DNA of 64,000 nucleotides, from positions 1 through 64,000 of the forward strand of contig CAYONG010000088.1 of the NCBI GenBank assembly GCA_964405235.1. Direction: 5' to 3'. The notes under the pieces were generated by a model. It searched no databases and had not been told where the DNA came from. It was given only the letters and a program-made list of their open reading frames with translations. How positions within the stretch are numbered: the first letter of the stretch is position 1; each line of letters begins with the position of its first letter. Both the position numbers and the translations under genes were made by a program. The DNA comes from WS-11 sp964405235 (GTDB lineage Bacteria; Eisenbacteria; RBG-16-71-46). Of this stretch, positions 51,168 through 60,122 are shown piece after piece.

Positions 51168-52056
51168 GGCGCAGACCTATTGCCCGGCCTCTCATGAGCG
51201 CATCCAGACGGAGGCATTCCGAGCGGATGTTGGTGAAGGTGTTGATCCAGAACAGAGCCAGAAGGACGGCGACCTGGAGCAACGTCTCGATCACCAGCAC
51301 CGCGGTGAGAAGCGTGGCGCTGCCGGTCACCAGATGGACGATGAGTCCGGCGATCACGAGCGTGAGAATGGTGATGAAGTCCGCGAGCATCAGGACGGTG
51401 TCTCGGATCGACGTGATCGCGCGCGTGCCCAGTCCGAGGTCGGCCACCTCGCCGCGACGGCTCAGGTGGGCACCTTCGCGCGAGAGCGGATGCGGCCGCT
51501 CAACCGGGACCCCCTTGGGCATCAGGGCGGGCTGCACCAGGATGTACTGGGCGTAGAGGAGGAAGCCCGCGCTCTTGTGGATCCGCGCGAGCACCATGCA
51601 GACCGCTCCAAGTCCACCAGCGGCGAGCACCAACATGGCCCGGGCGGCCGTTTCCGCCCCCCACGCGAGATGCATGCCGAGTCCTAGGAAGAGCCCGGCG
51701 AAGGCGATCCCGTGCCCGACTTCGTCCAGGTAGACGCCGACGATCGAGGACGTCTGGCGATAGCGGGCGATATCCCCGTCGACCTTGTCGAGCAGGTGGT
51801 AGGCCAACATCGTGCAGGCGCCGCACAGCGCGAGCCACGCGGGCGGCGTGGCGAGCATCAGAGCGCTCGCCAGCGAGAGCGAGACGGTCATCAGGGTCAC
51901 CTGATTGGCCGTGACGCCGGTATGGATCAGAAGCCAGGTGATGTAGATCGCGACGCTGCGTGAGGCGGCATACCAGGAGCGGCGGTCCTTCTCCAGCTTG
52001 CCGCGGTGGCAGATCTCCTTGAGCGTTGCGATGTCGGGAATGGTCCGTTGCGCCAT
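51160..52056 (-). CDS. CDP-alcohol phosphatidyltransferase family protein (module C)
   Basis: The 298-residue membrane enzyme begins MAQRTIPDIATLKEICHRGK. The family motif is LDKVDGDIARYRQTSSIVGV plus YLDEVGHGI. The first three Asp, the DG pair and AR are kept, but the fourth Asp is His, as in the other two copies. Later helices include GLGAVCMVLARIHKSAGFLL and a C-terminal membrane segment (TLLQVAVLLALFWINTF). It is the upstream partner of the GT4 gene. The head-group alcohol is unknown. Inositol-phosphate or another polyol-phosphate is possible. Confidence 0.88.
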   Translation of the reverse strand: MAQRTIPDIATLKEICHRGKLEKDRRSWYAASRSVAIYITWLLIHTGVTANQVTLMTVSLSLASALMLATPPAWLALCGACTMLAYHLLDKVDGDIARYRQTSSIVGVYLDEVGHGIAFAGLFLGLGMHLAWGAETAARAMLVLAAGGLGAVCMVLARIHKSAGFLLYAQYILVQPALMPKGVPVERPHPLSREGAHLSRRGEVADLGLGTRAITSIRDTVLMLADFITILTLVIAGLIVHLVTGSATLLTAVLVIETLLQVAVLLALFWINTFTNIRSECLRLDALMRGRAIGLRHD

Positions 52057-52284
52057 CGTCCTCGTCCTAGTCTTGGTGATCCGTCAACGGTCTGGGTTCC
52101 GAGCGGGGCGGACGCCCACGCGAGGGAGGGGGTAGGGCCGCAGCGGCCGGCGTCCCCCGCGACCGGTGCGCGGGGGTCCTTGAGGAGTGCCATCGGCACT
52201 CCGGGGCACGGAATTAACCCCCCTCGTCTCCGGACGAGGAGCGCCCCTGGCCCGCCCATCCGGCTCCCACTCCGCCGGATTGCA

Positions 52285-53345
52285 GATGGCCCGCTGCCGC
52301 GAGGAATGGGGAGGCCGAGCGTCGATCCGCGGGCGGGTGCACGACAGGTCTGTGAGACCCGCCCCCCTCTGGCGGCTGGCGCGCTCGGTGCGGCGCGACG
52401 GCCGGCTGGTGCAGGAGACCGTGGCGCAACTCGGCGAGCTGGACGCCGAGGGCCGCGCGAAGGCGCGCACCCTGGCGCGCACGATCACGGGCCGCGCTGA
52501 ACGGCGTGAGCTGCTCGAGGAACCGGCGCGCGAGGAGTCGGTCCCGGTCCGGCTCGAGCGGGTGCGGTTGGAGCGGGGGGTCGTTCGGAGACGCGTGGTT
52601 GGGGTAGACGCTGTGGCGGGCGCTGAAGCTGGACGCGGTGTGCGCGGAGGTGCTCCCGGAAGGGCGCGAGGCGGTGCCGTGGTCGGTGATGGCGGCGGTG
52701 CTGGTGATCGCACGGCTGTGCAAGCACTCGAGCGAGCTGCACATCGCCGAGGACTGGTACCGGCCCACCGCACTCGAGGCCCTGCTGGCGCTTCCGGGCG
52801 ATGCGGTGAACGACCGGGATCACCAGCCGACTTCAAGCAGGTGTGCATCGCGCTGGTGGTGACACGCGAGGGGATCCCGCTGGGCTACGAGGTGGAGCCG
52901 GCAGCTGGCGGAAGAACGCGACTGGCAGACCGTGCGCGATGGGGTCGAGGCCAAGGTGTGCCAGGGCCCGGACGGGACCGAGACCTTCCTGCTGTGCCGC
53001 TCGCGGGAGCGACGCGAGAAGGAGCGCGGCATGCATGCGCGCTTCGCGGCGCGCATCGAGGCGGCACTCGATGCGCTGGGGCGCCACAGCGAGGGCGCCT
53101 ACGTGCTGCGTACCAACGTCACCGACTGGACGCCCGAGTCGCTGTGGCAGACCTACGTGCAGCTCACCGAGGCCGAAGCGGCGTTCCGCATCCAAAAGCG
53201 AGCTCGGGCTGTGGCCGATCTGGCACCAGAAGGCCGAGCGGGTCGAGGCCCACATCCTGGTGTGCTTCCTCGCCTACGTGCTGTGGAAGACCCTCGAGCA
53301 GTGGCAGAAGCGGGCCGGACTGGGCCGCAGCCCGCTCAGTGATCG
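52285..53345 (+). pseudogene. Remnant of an IS1634-type (IS4-like) transposase
   Basis: Pieces in three frames occur in family order: LVQETVAQLGELDAEGRAKA, then PWSVMAAVLVIARLCKHSSE and LHIAEDWYRPTALEALLALP. These are followed by DFKQVCIALVVTREGIPLGY, ETFLLCRSRERREKERGMHA, AYVLRTNVTDWTPESLWQTY and QLTEAEAAFRIQK. The last is WHQKAERVEAHILVCFLAYV plus LWKTLEQW. Large internal parts, including catalytic Asp regions, are missing. It is dead. It separates the GT4/CDP-alcohol pair from the rest of module C. Confidence 0.8.
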
Positions 53346-53655
53346 TTGGCACGCTCCAGGGTTACCGGGCCCAGCACGGCTTGGAACCCCTCCTGGCGTG
53401 CCGGCCGGGATACCGCGACCGCTGTCTGTCCACACGCGCACGGCACATGGCCCCGGTGTGATGCGGGAGATCGCGATTGAGCCGTTGCTCCAGTTCCGGA
53501 GCGGCCACCCGCAACGCCCGGTCGAGCAGGCCCCGCTCGAGCGCCTTGAACTCCGTGCCGGCCGCCGATCCGATCAGCGCTTCGACTTCGCCCGCGACCT
53601 CCGCCGCGAGTGCCGTCGAACGGGGATCGCGGAAGGATCGCTGGTCATGGCGCGT
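53346..53655 (-). pseudogene. N-terminal remnant of an ISKra4-family transposase
   Basis: The minus frame reads LAAEVAGEVEALIGSAAGTE, FKALERGLLDRALRVAAPEL and EQRLNRDLPHHTGAMCRARV, then RYPGRHAR. After a frameshift it gives FQAVLGPVTLERA. These match the ISKra4 N-terminal helical region and the following LGPxTLERAYYHC block, where the sequence stops at the IS1634 remnant. Confidence 0.65.
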
Positions 53656-54131
53656 CCCTGCGGTCGGAAAGCCAAGCTCATCTTGCGGCCACTACTGCCA
53701 TAAGGATAAGACTACCCCCCCCAAGGGCCTGCCACGCAACCCAACAACCCTGTCGTGCACGCCAAGGGCGGGCCAAGTTGACCGATTCGTCGGCGGAAAG
53801 CTACACTAAACAACCTGTGTGAATGGGGAGCGAGGGCGAACGATAGCTGAAGGACGAGCACGTCCGGTCACATTGGCCAGCCTCGGGGGCCACCTGGATC
53901 CTCGCCATCGCCCGCCTGGACCGGTTTCCCCGTTTCCGACGCCGGAATACCTGAGCGTCGGCGCCGTACCAGGACGCAGGGCCCCCCGGCCCATGAGGAT
54001 TCCATTCGCCGCCAGTTTCGGGCGAAACCGAGCACTCTGCCGGCGGCGTCAAGCGCGCCGAGCGCATCACGCACGGCGTCCACGCCGACGGGGGTATAGT
54101 TCGACTCGTCTTGGGCCGATACGAAAGTGAC
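53656..54131. other. Intergenic region upstream of the module C operon
   Basis: No gene is recognised. The promoter of the 54-63 kb operon must lie here, but I cannot identify convincing -35/-10 boxes. Confidence 0.35.
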
Positions 54132-55349
54132 ATGGCAAGAAACTGCATTCCATTCGGGCGCAGCGCACTGGCCGTCGCCGGGATCGCGGGGTGTTTGACC
54201 CTGGCGGGATGGGCGCGGGCGTACGCCGACGGCTGGTCGCCCGGGCTCACGGTCGGCACCCGGTTCGACCGTCCGGTCGCAGTAGGGGCAGGCGACGGCG
54301 GCGAATGGAAGGCGTCGCTCACGCCCCAGCTGCTCTCCGAGCGGCTCGGGCCTTTCACCCGCTGGGATCTCCACGCGCAGCGGCGCTTCGACGCCTCCCG
54401 CCGGCTCTCAGGCCTGCGCGCGGCCCACGACGTGGTGCTGGGGACCCTTTCGAGCCAGCTCGCCGAGCACACGCGAGTCTCGCTCGATGGCGCCTACTTC
54501 CGCTCGCGGGACCTCCTGAATCCCGACCCCGAGGCGCAGCTAGCCTCATCGGATCAGTCAAGAGCCTCAGGCGCCGTCGCGATCGAAACCGGGCGTGGCG
54601 AAGCCGGCTATCAGGACGAGGTCTCGACCTACCTGGCCGCCGGGCTCGCCGACGGACGCTCACAGGCTTGGAACGCCGCGCTGTTCACGATGCGCTCGGA
54701 GCAGAACCGGTGGCTGATCGGCTGGCGTCGCGAGGAATGGACCGTGGCGGGGCGCACCGAGCTGGCATCCTCGGCTGCGACGGTCGGCGTGCGCCGCGCT
54801 CACACGCCGTTCGTCTCGAGCGAGCTCGAGCTGGGCGTGGCCCGCGTCGCCGCCGACCTCGCCGGGCCGGCACGGGAGGAGCTCGCGGTGGTCGCGGGGC
54901 TGAACGGGCTCGGGCACGCACTGAACCTCCCCTTCGACGCCCGCTTCCGGGTGCGTCGCGACGTCTCGACCACCGGCATGGCCGAGATCTGGCGGCCGAT
55001 GGCCGGCGCCCGGGTCGCGCTGCGCTGGGAGCGGTCCATGCATGCGGGCGGGGGCGTCTTCCACGAACCCACCCATCGGGACTTCGTGGCCTTCGATGCG
55101 CAGGACACTCTGGGCGCCCGTTCGATCCTGTCGTTCGAAGGAAGCTATCGTCGCGCGCGTCCGCGCAGCCTCGCTCAGAACCGGCTCGAGACCTGGCGCG
55201 CGGCGGCGACCCTCTCGCGGGATCTGCGGCCATGGCTGCGGGGACGCGTGAGATACTCGCTGGCCCAACAGAACGCCTCCGCCGGGATCGCAGTCTCCGA
55301 CTTCGACCGAAACCGCCTCGAGATGTCGCTGAGCGCAGTCTACCAATGA
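54132..55349 (+). CDS. Predicted outer-membrane beta-barrel protein of the export operon (module C)
   Basis: From ATG 54132 the protein has 405 residues and a signal peptide (CIPFGRSALAVAGIAGCLTL). The mature part consists of alternating amphipathic strands (LTPQLLSERLGPFTRWDLHA, WRAAATLSRDLRPWLRGRVR). It ends RNRLEMSLSAVYQ, like a barrel's last strand. I recognise no named family. PEP-CTERM/XrtA-type loci encode an analogous outer-membrane barrel beside Wza. It is 43 bases upstream of the Wza-like gene, so a role in passage or anchoring of the polymer at the outer membrane is likely but unproven. Module B lacks it. Confidence 0.7.
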   Translation: MARNCIPFGRSALAVAGIAGCLTLAGWARAYADGWSPGLTVGTRFDRPVAVGAGDGGEWKASLTPQLLSERLGPFTRWDLHAQRRFDASRRLSGLRAAHDVVLGTLSSQLAEHTRVSLDGAYFRSRDLLNPDPEAQLASSDQSRASGAVAIETGRGEAGYQDEVSTYLAAGLADGRSQAWNAALFTMRSEQNRWLIGWRREEWTVAGRTELASSAATVGVRRAHTPFVSSELELGVARVAADLAGPAREELAVVAGLNGLGHALNLPFDARFRVRRDVSTTGMAEIWRPMAGARVALRWERSMHAGGGVFHEPTHRDFVAFDAQDTLGARSILSFEGSYRRARPRSLAQNRLETWRAAATLSRDLRPWLRGRVRYSLAQQNASAGIAVSDFDRNRLEMSLSAVYQ

Positions 55350-55392
55350 ACGCACGTCCATGATCGACATCGCCAGGAGTGTGAGGAACGCC

Positions 55393-55989
55393 ATGACAGG
55401 TCAGAGTTCGGGATCCCGAGTCGTCACGACCGCCCGCACCCTCGTGCTCGCGGCGCTGCTTGGCCTGGGCGTTGCGCCCGCGGCCCGGGCGGCGGAGGCG
55501 TACAGCCTCGGGCCCGGGGACCTGATCCAGATCACGGTCTACGCGGGGGGCGAGAAGCAGGTGGATTTCACCGGAAACGTCTCCGCGCTGGGCACCATCA
55601 CCAGCCCGCTGATCGGGGAGTTCAAGGTCGCCGGCCTGACCACAAACGAGGTCGAGCGCACCATGCGCGAGGTGCTGGCCAGGGATTACTACGTGGATCC
55701 CCAGGTGCTGGTGAGCGTGAAGGAGTACGGCGGGCAGATCTTCGTCATGGGTGCGGTCAAGAAGCCCGGCGCCTACGGGCTCCAGGAGCGGATGACGGTG
55801 CTGGGCGCCTGCCTGTTGGCGGAAGGGTTCACGGACTTCGCATCCCCCCGCCGCGTCAAGGTGACTCGATTGGTGAACGGGCAGCAGAAGACGCTCAAGA
55901 TCGACCTGATCAAGGTGCGCGAGGGGAAAAGGGAAGACCTTCCGCTCCAGCGGGGCGATCGGATCGAGGTTCCCCGGCGCCGCTTCTAG
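55393..55989 (+). CDS. Wza-like polysaccharide export protein (OPX, SLBB domain) (module C)
   Basis: ATG 55393 follows a gagg SD and gives 198 residues. A signal peptide (LVLAALLGLGVAPAARA) has no lipobox Cys, unlike classical Wza. The polysaccharide export domain is at YSLGPGDLIQITVYAGGEKQ, then VSALGTITSPLIGEFKVAGL and REVLARDYYVDPQVLVSV. One SLBB domain follows (IFVMGAVKKPGAYGLQERMT). The length fits short OPX proteins that need a separate outer-membrane barrel, for which the upstream gene is the candidate. It is the only wza-like gene in the window, so it may also serve modules A and B. Confidence 0.92.
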   Translation: MTGQSSGSRVVTTARTLVLAALLGLGVAPAARAAEAYSLGPGDLIQITVYAGGEKQVDFTGNVSALGTITSPLIGEFKVAGLTTNEVERTMREVLARDYYVDPQVLVSVKEYGGQIFVMGAVKKPGAYGLQERMTVLGACLLAEGFTDFASPRRVKVTRLVNGQQKTLKIDLIKVREGKREDLPLQRGDRIEVPRRRF

Positions 55990-56033
55990 CGGTGGCCGGT
56001 CGCCGATCCACATGAAGAAAGGACGTTGAGGCG

Positions 56034-57488
56034 ATGTTCAAGTCCGAAGAGTTCGATCTCAAGCACTACTGGTTCATCATCCGGCGCCAGAAGAAGATGA
56101 TCCTGTCCGCTGTATGCGGCTGCGTTCTGCTGGCCACGATCCTCAACCTGGTGACGCCGCCGACCTATCGCTCGACGACCCGCATCGAGGTCAGCAAGGA
56201 GCCGACGCGCTCGGCGCTGACCGGCGAGGCCATCGCCAGCGAGGACTGGCGCTCGGACAACGTCGCGCTCTACACGGCCGCCGAGCTCATCACCTCGCGC
56301 AGTCTCCTGCGCGAGGTGATGGCGAGTCTGTACGCACGGGGGATCATGAAGGCGGGGGGCGCAAAGGGCATGGTCGCGCGACGCGTGGAGGATTGGGTTT
56401 CGTCCGCAGGCGGATCGCGTCCGGTGACGGCCGAAGCCGGCACCGAGGTCGCCCCGGGCGATCTCGACCGCGAGATCGACTGGCTCATATCCCTCCTCTC
56501 GGTCAAGCCGATCCGCGAGACGCGCCTGGTGAGCGTCCAGGTCGAGCACCGAGATCCCAGGGTCGCGCGCGAGATCGCCGATACCGTGGCGCAGAAGTTC
56601 GTCGAGTATCAGAAGCGCTCGCGCTCGCGGGTGGACAACGATCGGGTCGACTACCTGAAGCTCCAGGTTGCGGAGGTCAGCAGCGACATCGAGGGGTTGG
56701 AGACCAAGCTCTACAACTCGCGGCAGGCGGGGCTTTCGGTGCTCGAGAGCCGGCTCAAGCAGCTCACCGAGACCAGCGGGGGCCTGAACGACACCTACGT
56801 CAAGACCCGCATCGAGCGGGCGGCGGCCGGCGAGCGGCTGGCGCGGGTGCAGCAGGCGTTGAAGGACAGCACCGTGAATGCGAACGAAATCCCCATCCAG
56901 AGCGAGACGCTGGAGAGCCTGAGGCATGACCTCCAGCAGCGCGAGGCGGAGCTGGCGCGGGCGCGGGAGATCTACAAGGACAAACATCCCAAGCTTCTGG
57001 TGCTCGAATCCGAGCTGGACGCGATCCGCCGGAGTATCCGCGCCGAGCTTTCGAAGTCGGTCGCGACCCTGCAGGAGGAGCACACGAGCCTGGTGGGACG
57101 CGAGGGGACGCTGCGCTCGAACATCTACCAGACCGACGGGCAGGTGCGTGACGTGAACGACCGGCTCGGCCAGCACGCTTCGCTCGAGAGCGAGTTGAAA
57201 TCGAAGCGGGATCTGCAGACGCTGCTGGTGGGCAAGGTGCAGGAGGCCGAGATCAGCGGTCAGGTGCAGGCGCCCCTGGTCAAGGTGGTCGAGCCAGCCA
57301 CCGTGGGCCAGCAGCCGGTGCGTCCGGGCCGGGGCCTGAATCTCATGCTGGGGCTGATGGTGGGCCTGTTGAGCGGGATCGGTCTGGCCCTTCTGATGGA
57401 GTACCTGCGGCGTTGCATCCGGACGCCGAAGGATGTCGTGGAACAGCTGCACATGCCCGTGCTGGGCATGATACCCAGGAGAGCTTAG
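56034..57488 (+). CDS. Wzz/GNVR polysaccharide chain-length determinant (module C)
   Basis: The 484-residue inner-membrane protein has transmembrane 1 MILSAVCGCVLLATILNLVT (about 22-41) and transmembrane 2 LNLMLGLMVGLLSGIGLALL (about 438-457). The periplasmic region is coiled coil, with EPTRSALTGEAIASEDWRSD near its start, and ends in the GNVR-like PATVGQQPVRPGRG. Its tail, MPVLGMIPRRA, matches module B's. The kinase gene follows after 76 bases, and the Wza-like gene ends 44 bases upstream. It is the chain-length regulator and kinase co-activator of the module. Confidence 0.92.
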   Translation: MFKSEEFDLKHYWFIIRRQKKMILSAVCGCVLLATILNLVTPPTYRSTTRIEVSKEPTRSALTGEAIASEDWRSDNVALYTAAELITSRSLLREVMASLYARGIMKAGGAKGMVARRVEDWVSSAGGSRPVTAEAGTEVAPGDLDREIDWLISLLSVKPIRETRLVSVQVEHRDPRVAREIADTVAQKFVEYQKRSRSRVDNDRVDYLKLQVAEVSSDIEGLETKLYNSRQAGLSVLESRLKQLTETSGGLNDTYVKTRIERAAAGERLARVQQALKDSTVNANEIPIQSETLESLRHDLQQREAELARAREIYKDKHPKLLVLESELDAIRRSIRAELSKSVATLQEEHTSLVGREGTLRSNIYQTDGQVRDVNDRLGQHASLESELKSKRDLQTLLVGKVQEAEISGQVQAPLVKVVEPATVGQQPVRPGRGLNLMLGLMVGLLSGIGLALLMEYLRRCIRTPKDVVEQLHMPVLGMIPRRA

Positions 57489-57564
57489 AACCGCCTGACG
57501 CCCGAGGTGTCGCGAGCGTGGGTCCCCCCACCGCGCGCGCCGGGGCATTACGCAGGGACGCCCA

Positions 57565-58734
57565 ATGGATATCGAGTATTACAAGTCACTCGCCTCGGCG
57601 GTCCAACGATTCGCCGCGCAGGGCAAGCGCCGTCTGCTCGTCACCAGCAGCGGCCCCGGTGAGGGCAAGTCCACGATCACGGCGGAGCTCGGGCGCACGC
57701 TGGCCCGCTCCGGCCGCGTGAACGTGGCGATGATCGACACGGACCGGTTCAACCCCTCCGTCCACCGCATGTTCGGTCTCGAGAACGGGCGCGGCCTCGG
57801 CGATCTGCTTACCGAGATCGTCCAGCTCGACCTGCTGAAGGAGGACTCGCAGCAGTTCGGGGTCGGCGATTGGCTCGAATTCCTCCACCTGCAGATCCGC
57901 AGCGGGCGCCTGCGCATCTCCGAGGGGACGGCGAACTTCGTCCTCACCCTGCACAAGGGCGCCGTCATTAGTGTGCTCGAGGAGAACGCTGCCGAGGAGC
58001 GCCGGCTGGGGGGCCTGCTGGTGAGCCGCGGCCACCTGACCGCGGGGCAGCGGGATGAGGCGCTCCGCGTTCAGGTGGAACTCAAGCGACCGCTGGGCGA
58101 CGTCGTCGTCCGCCTCGGTTACGTCGCGCCCGAGGATCTCCAGGCCGCGCTGCGCGCCCAGTTCACCGAGCGGCTGCGGCGGATCCTGACCATGCGGATC
58201 CCGCACTGCGTCTACACCGAGAGTTCGGACGGATACTTCGCGTCCTCGGCCGGCCGCCAGTTCGACTACTCGAACGGCTCGGGGATCGACACGCACGTCG
58301 TGCAGCAGATCGCCGGGTACTTGAAGCGGCCGTTCCTGGCGGGCCAGGTGATGGGCTACCTGCGCGACACGCACCTCGACAACCTGAAGGTCATGACCAG
58401 CGGCACCGCGCCGTACGACTTGATCGACAGCGCCTCCGCCGCGCCGTTCCTCTACGTCATGAACCATCTGTCGCGGGCCTTCGACGTGGTGCTGATCGAC
58501 TCTCCGCCGGTCGCGGTCGCGAGCCCGGCCGAGACGATCGCACCCGAGGTGGACGGCGTGATCATGGTCGTCAAGGCCGAAGGCCTCGACGTGCAGGTCA
58601 TCCAGCGCGCCAAGGAACTGCTCGAGAAGGCCGGCGCCAACCTGCTGGGAGCGGTCCTGAACCAGGTCGACCTCCGGCAGGCGGACCCGGCACTCCATTA
58701 CTACCACGCGTATCGTCGGGAGGAGGGCCGCTAG
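57565..58734 (+). CDS. BY-kinase (CpsD/CapB-type) with inserted PATAN/DUF4388-like domain (module C)
   Basis: The 389-residue ATPase has Walker A SSGPGEGKST (28-37), Walker A' VAMIDTD (about 54-60) and Walker B VVLIDSPP (about 306-313). The inserted segment runs from VGDWLEFLHLQIRSGRLRIS through LHKGAVISVLEE, GGLLVSRGHLTAGQRDEALR and LGDVVVRLGYVAPEDLQAAL to RRILTMRIPHCVYTE. It has the same layout as in module B though sequence identity is moderate, so the insert is old and maintained. The C-terminus HYYHAYRREEGR has fewer Tyr than module B. Expected role: tyrosine autokinase working with Wzz. The insert may couple it to another regulator. Confidence 0.88.
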   Translation: MDIEYYKSLASAVQRFAAQGKRRLLVTSSGPGEGKSTITAELGRTLARSGRVNVAMIDTDRFNPSVHRMFGLENGRGLGDLLTEIVQLDLLKEDSQQFGVGDWLEFLHLQIRSGRLRISEGTANFVLTLHKGAVISVLEENAAEERRLGGLLVSRGHLTAGQRDEALRVQVELKRPLGDVVVRLGYVAPEDLQAALRAQFTERLRRILTMRIPHCVYTESSDGYFASSAGRQFDYSNGSGIDTHVVQQIAGYLKRPFLAGQVMGYLRDTHLDNLKVMTSGTAPYDLIDSASAAPFLYVMNHLSRAFDVVLIDSPPVAVASPAETIAPEVDGVIMVVKAEGLDVQVIQRAKELLEKAGANLLGAVLNQVDLRQADPALHYYHAYRREEGR

Positions 58735-58805
58735 TCCTCCGGTTCCGCGCGCGCAGACTCCCATGCGGGCTTCCCGTGCGGGCTCCACATGAAGGAAGAT
58801 CGCGA

Positions 58806-60122
58806 ATGTCGGAGATGACGCGGGGCAGGATCGACGGCTGGGGCATCTACCTGGCGCTGCTCGTCTGCCTGATCCCGGTCGTGGTGCCGAGCGGCCCCGC
58901 CCGCCTGGCGTTCGTGGACGCCCTGATCGTGCTGGGACTTGCCGCCTTCGCGGTCATGTTCCTCACCCGTAAGGAGCCGGTCCGGGTGCCCTTCATGGCC
59001 CCGGTGCTTATGATCACCGTGGGCAGCCTCGCCGCCGTGGTCAACGCGGAATCGCCGAGCGCCGCCTTCCTGACCATGGCCCAGGACGCCTACCTGTTCC
59101 TGTGGTTCATCATGGTCGTCCACCTGTTGCGGAACCGGGATCTCACCGGGATCCAGCGCACCTGGATCTGGGTGGCGAACATCATCGCGCTGGTGGGCAT
59201 CATCATCGTGCTCACCCAGGGGCACCTCTCGATGCTCGACCTCATCAGACCGAAGGGCAAGCGCGCCTACGGCACGTTTTACGACCCCAACATGTTCGCG
59301 GGCTACCTGGTCATGAGCCTGTTCTTCGTCCTGAGCATGGGCCGCAGGCTCGGATGGCTGGTGAGGTGGGGCTCAATCTTGCTCCTTTCAGTTTGTATCA
59401 TCGCAACCAAGTCCAACGGCGGCTTGCTCTCGCTGATCCTCGGACTCGCGGTGTGGTTGATGATGCGTGCGTGGACGCGGCGCATTCCGGCGGTGGCGAT
59501 GGCGGCGAGCGCGTTGCTCATCGTCAGCCTAGGTTTGGGCGCGCTGTGGATGAACGCTGGGGTGGGGGTCGGCGCCGCGCAGCTGAGCGCATTCGAGAGC
59601 AAAAGCTTCCTCGCCCGCGCCGGGCACAGCTCGGCGGGGCGCTTCACGATCTGGAGGAACCTCCAGGAGACCTACGCCAAGTCCCCGCTCGGCATCGGCC
59701 CTGGCAACAGCCGCTTGCTAACCCTGTCAATCGAGGACCGGCTGCGTCCGAACTCGCTGCAGGCGAAGGAGGCCCACAACGACTACCTGGCCTACGCCAT
59801 GGAGCGCGGGCCGCTCGGGCTGATCGGCCTGCTCGCGCTGCTGGGCTCGGCGTTCGGAAAGTTGGGGGCGGCGGCGAGGCGGCGCGATGACCCTGAGACG
59901 ACGCCGGATACGAACGGCCCGCTGGTGGCGGCAATGACGGGGGCGCTGGTCGCATCGGCGGTCCACGCGCTCACCGTCGAGGTGCTCCACTTCCGACATT
60001 TCTGGATGCTGATGGCGATCGTCTGCGCGGTCGAGGCCAGGGCGGCAACCGGCAAGGCGGACAGCCGTCGCCCGGCGGCGAGCGTGATGGCAGGGCAGCG
60101 CGAACGCGTGGCGGCGGCATGA
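58806..60122 (+). CDS. O-antigen polymerase/ligase-like Wzy (module C)
   Basis: ATG 58806 follows gaaggaag and yields 438 residues. The upstream frame to 58776 lacks support. There are many membrane helices (WGIYLALLVCLIPVVVPSGP, LDLIRPKGKRAYGTF loop). The Wzy_C signature is GIGPGNSRLLTLSIEDRLRP and AHNDYLAYAMERGPLGLIGL. Histidines near the C-terminus (VEVLHFRHFWMLMAIV) are shared with module A. It should polymerise undecaprenyl-linked repeat units in the periplasm. It overlaps the flippase start by four bases. Confidence 0.9.
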   Translation: MSEMTRGRIDGWGIYLALLVCLIPVVVPSGPARLAFVDALIVLGLAAFAVMFLTRKEPVRVPFMAPVLMITVGSLAAVVNAESPSAAFLTMAQDAYLFLWFIMVVHLLRNRDLTGIQRTWIWVANIIALVGIIIVLTQGHLSMLDLIRPKGKRAYGTFYDPNMFAGYLVMSLFFVLSMGRRLGWLVRWGSILLLSVCIIATKSNGGLLSLILGLAVWLMMRAWTRRIPAVAMAASALLIVSLGLGALWMNAGVGVGAAQLSAFESKSFLARAGHSSAGRFTIWRNLQETYAKSPLGIGPGNSRLLTLSIEDRLRPNSLQAKEAHNDYLAYAMERGPLGLIGLLALLGSAFGKLGAAARRRDDPETTPDTNGPLVAAMTGALVASAVHALTVEVLHFRHFWMLMAIVCAVEARAATGKADSRRPAASVMAGQRERVAAA

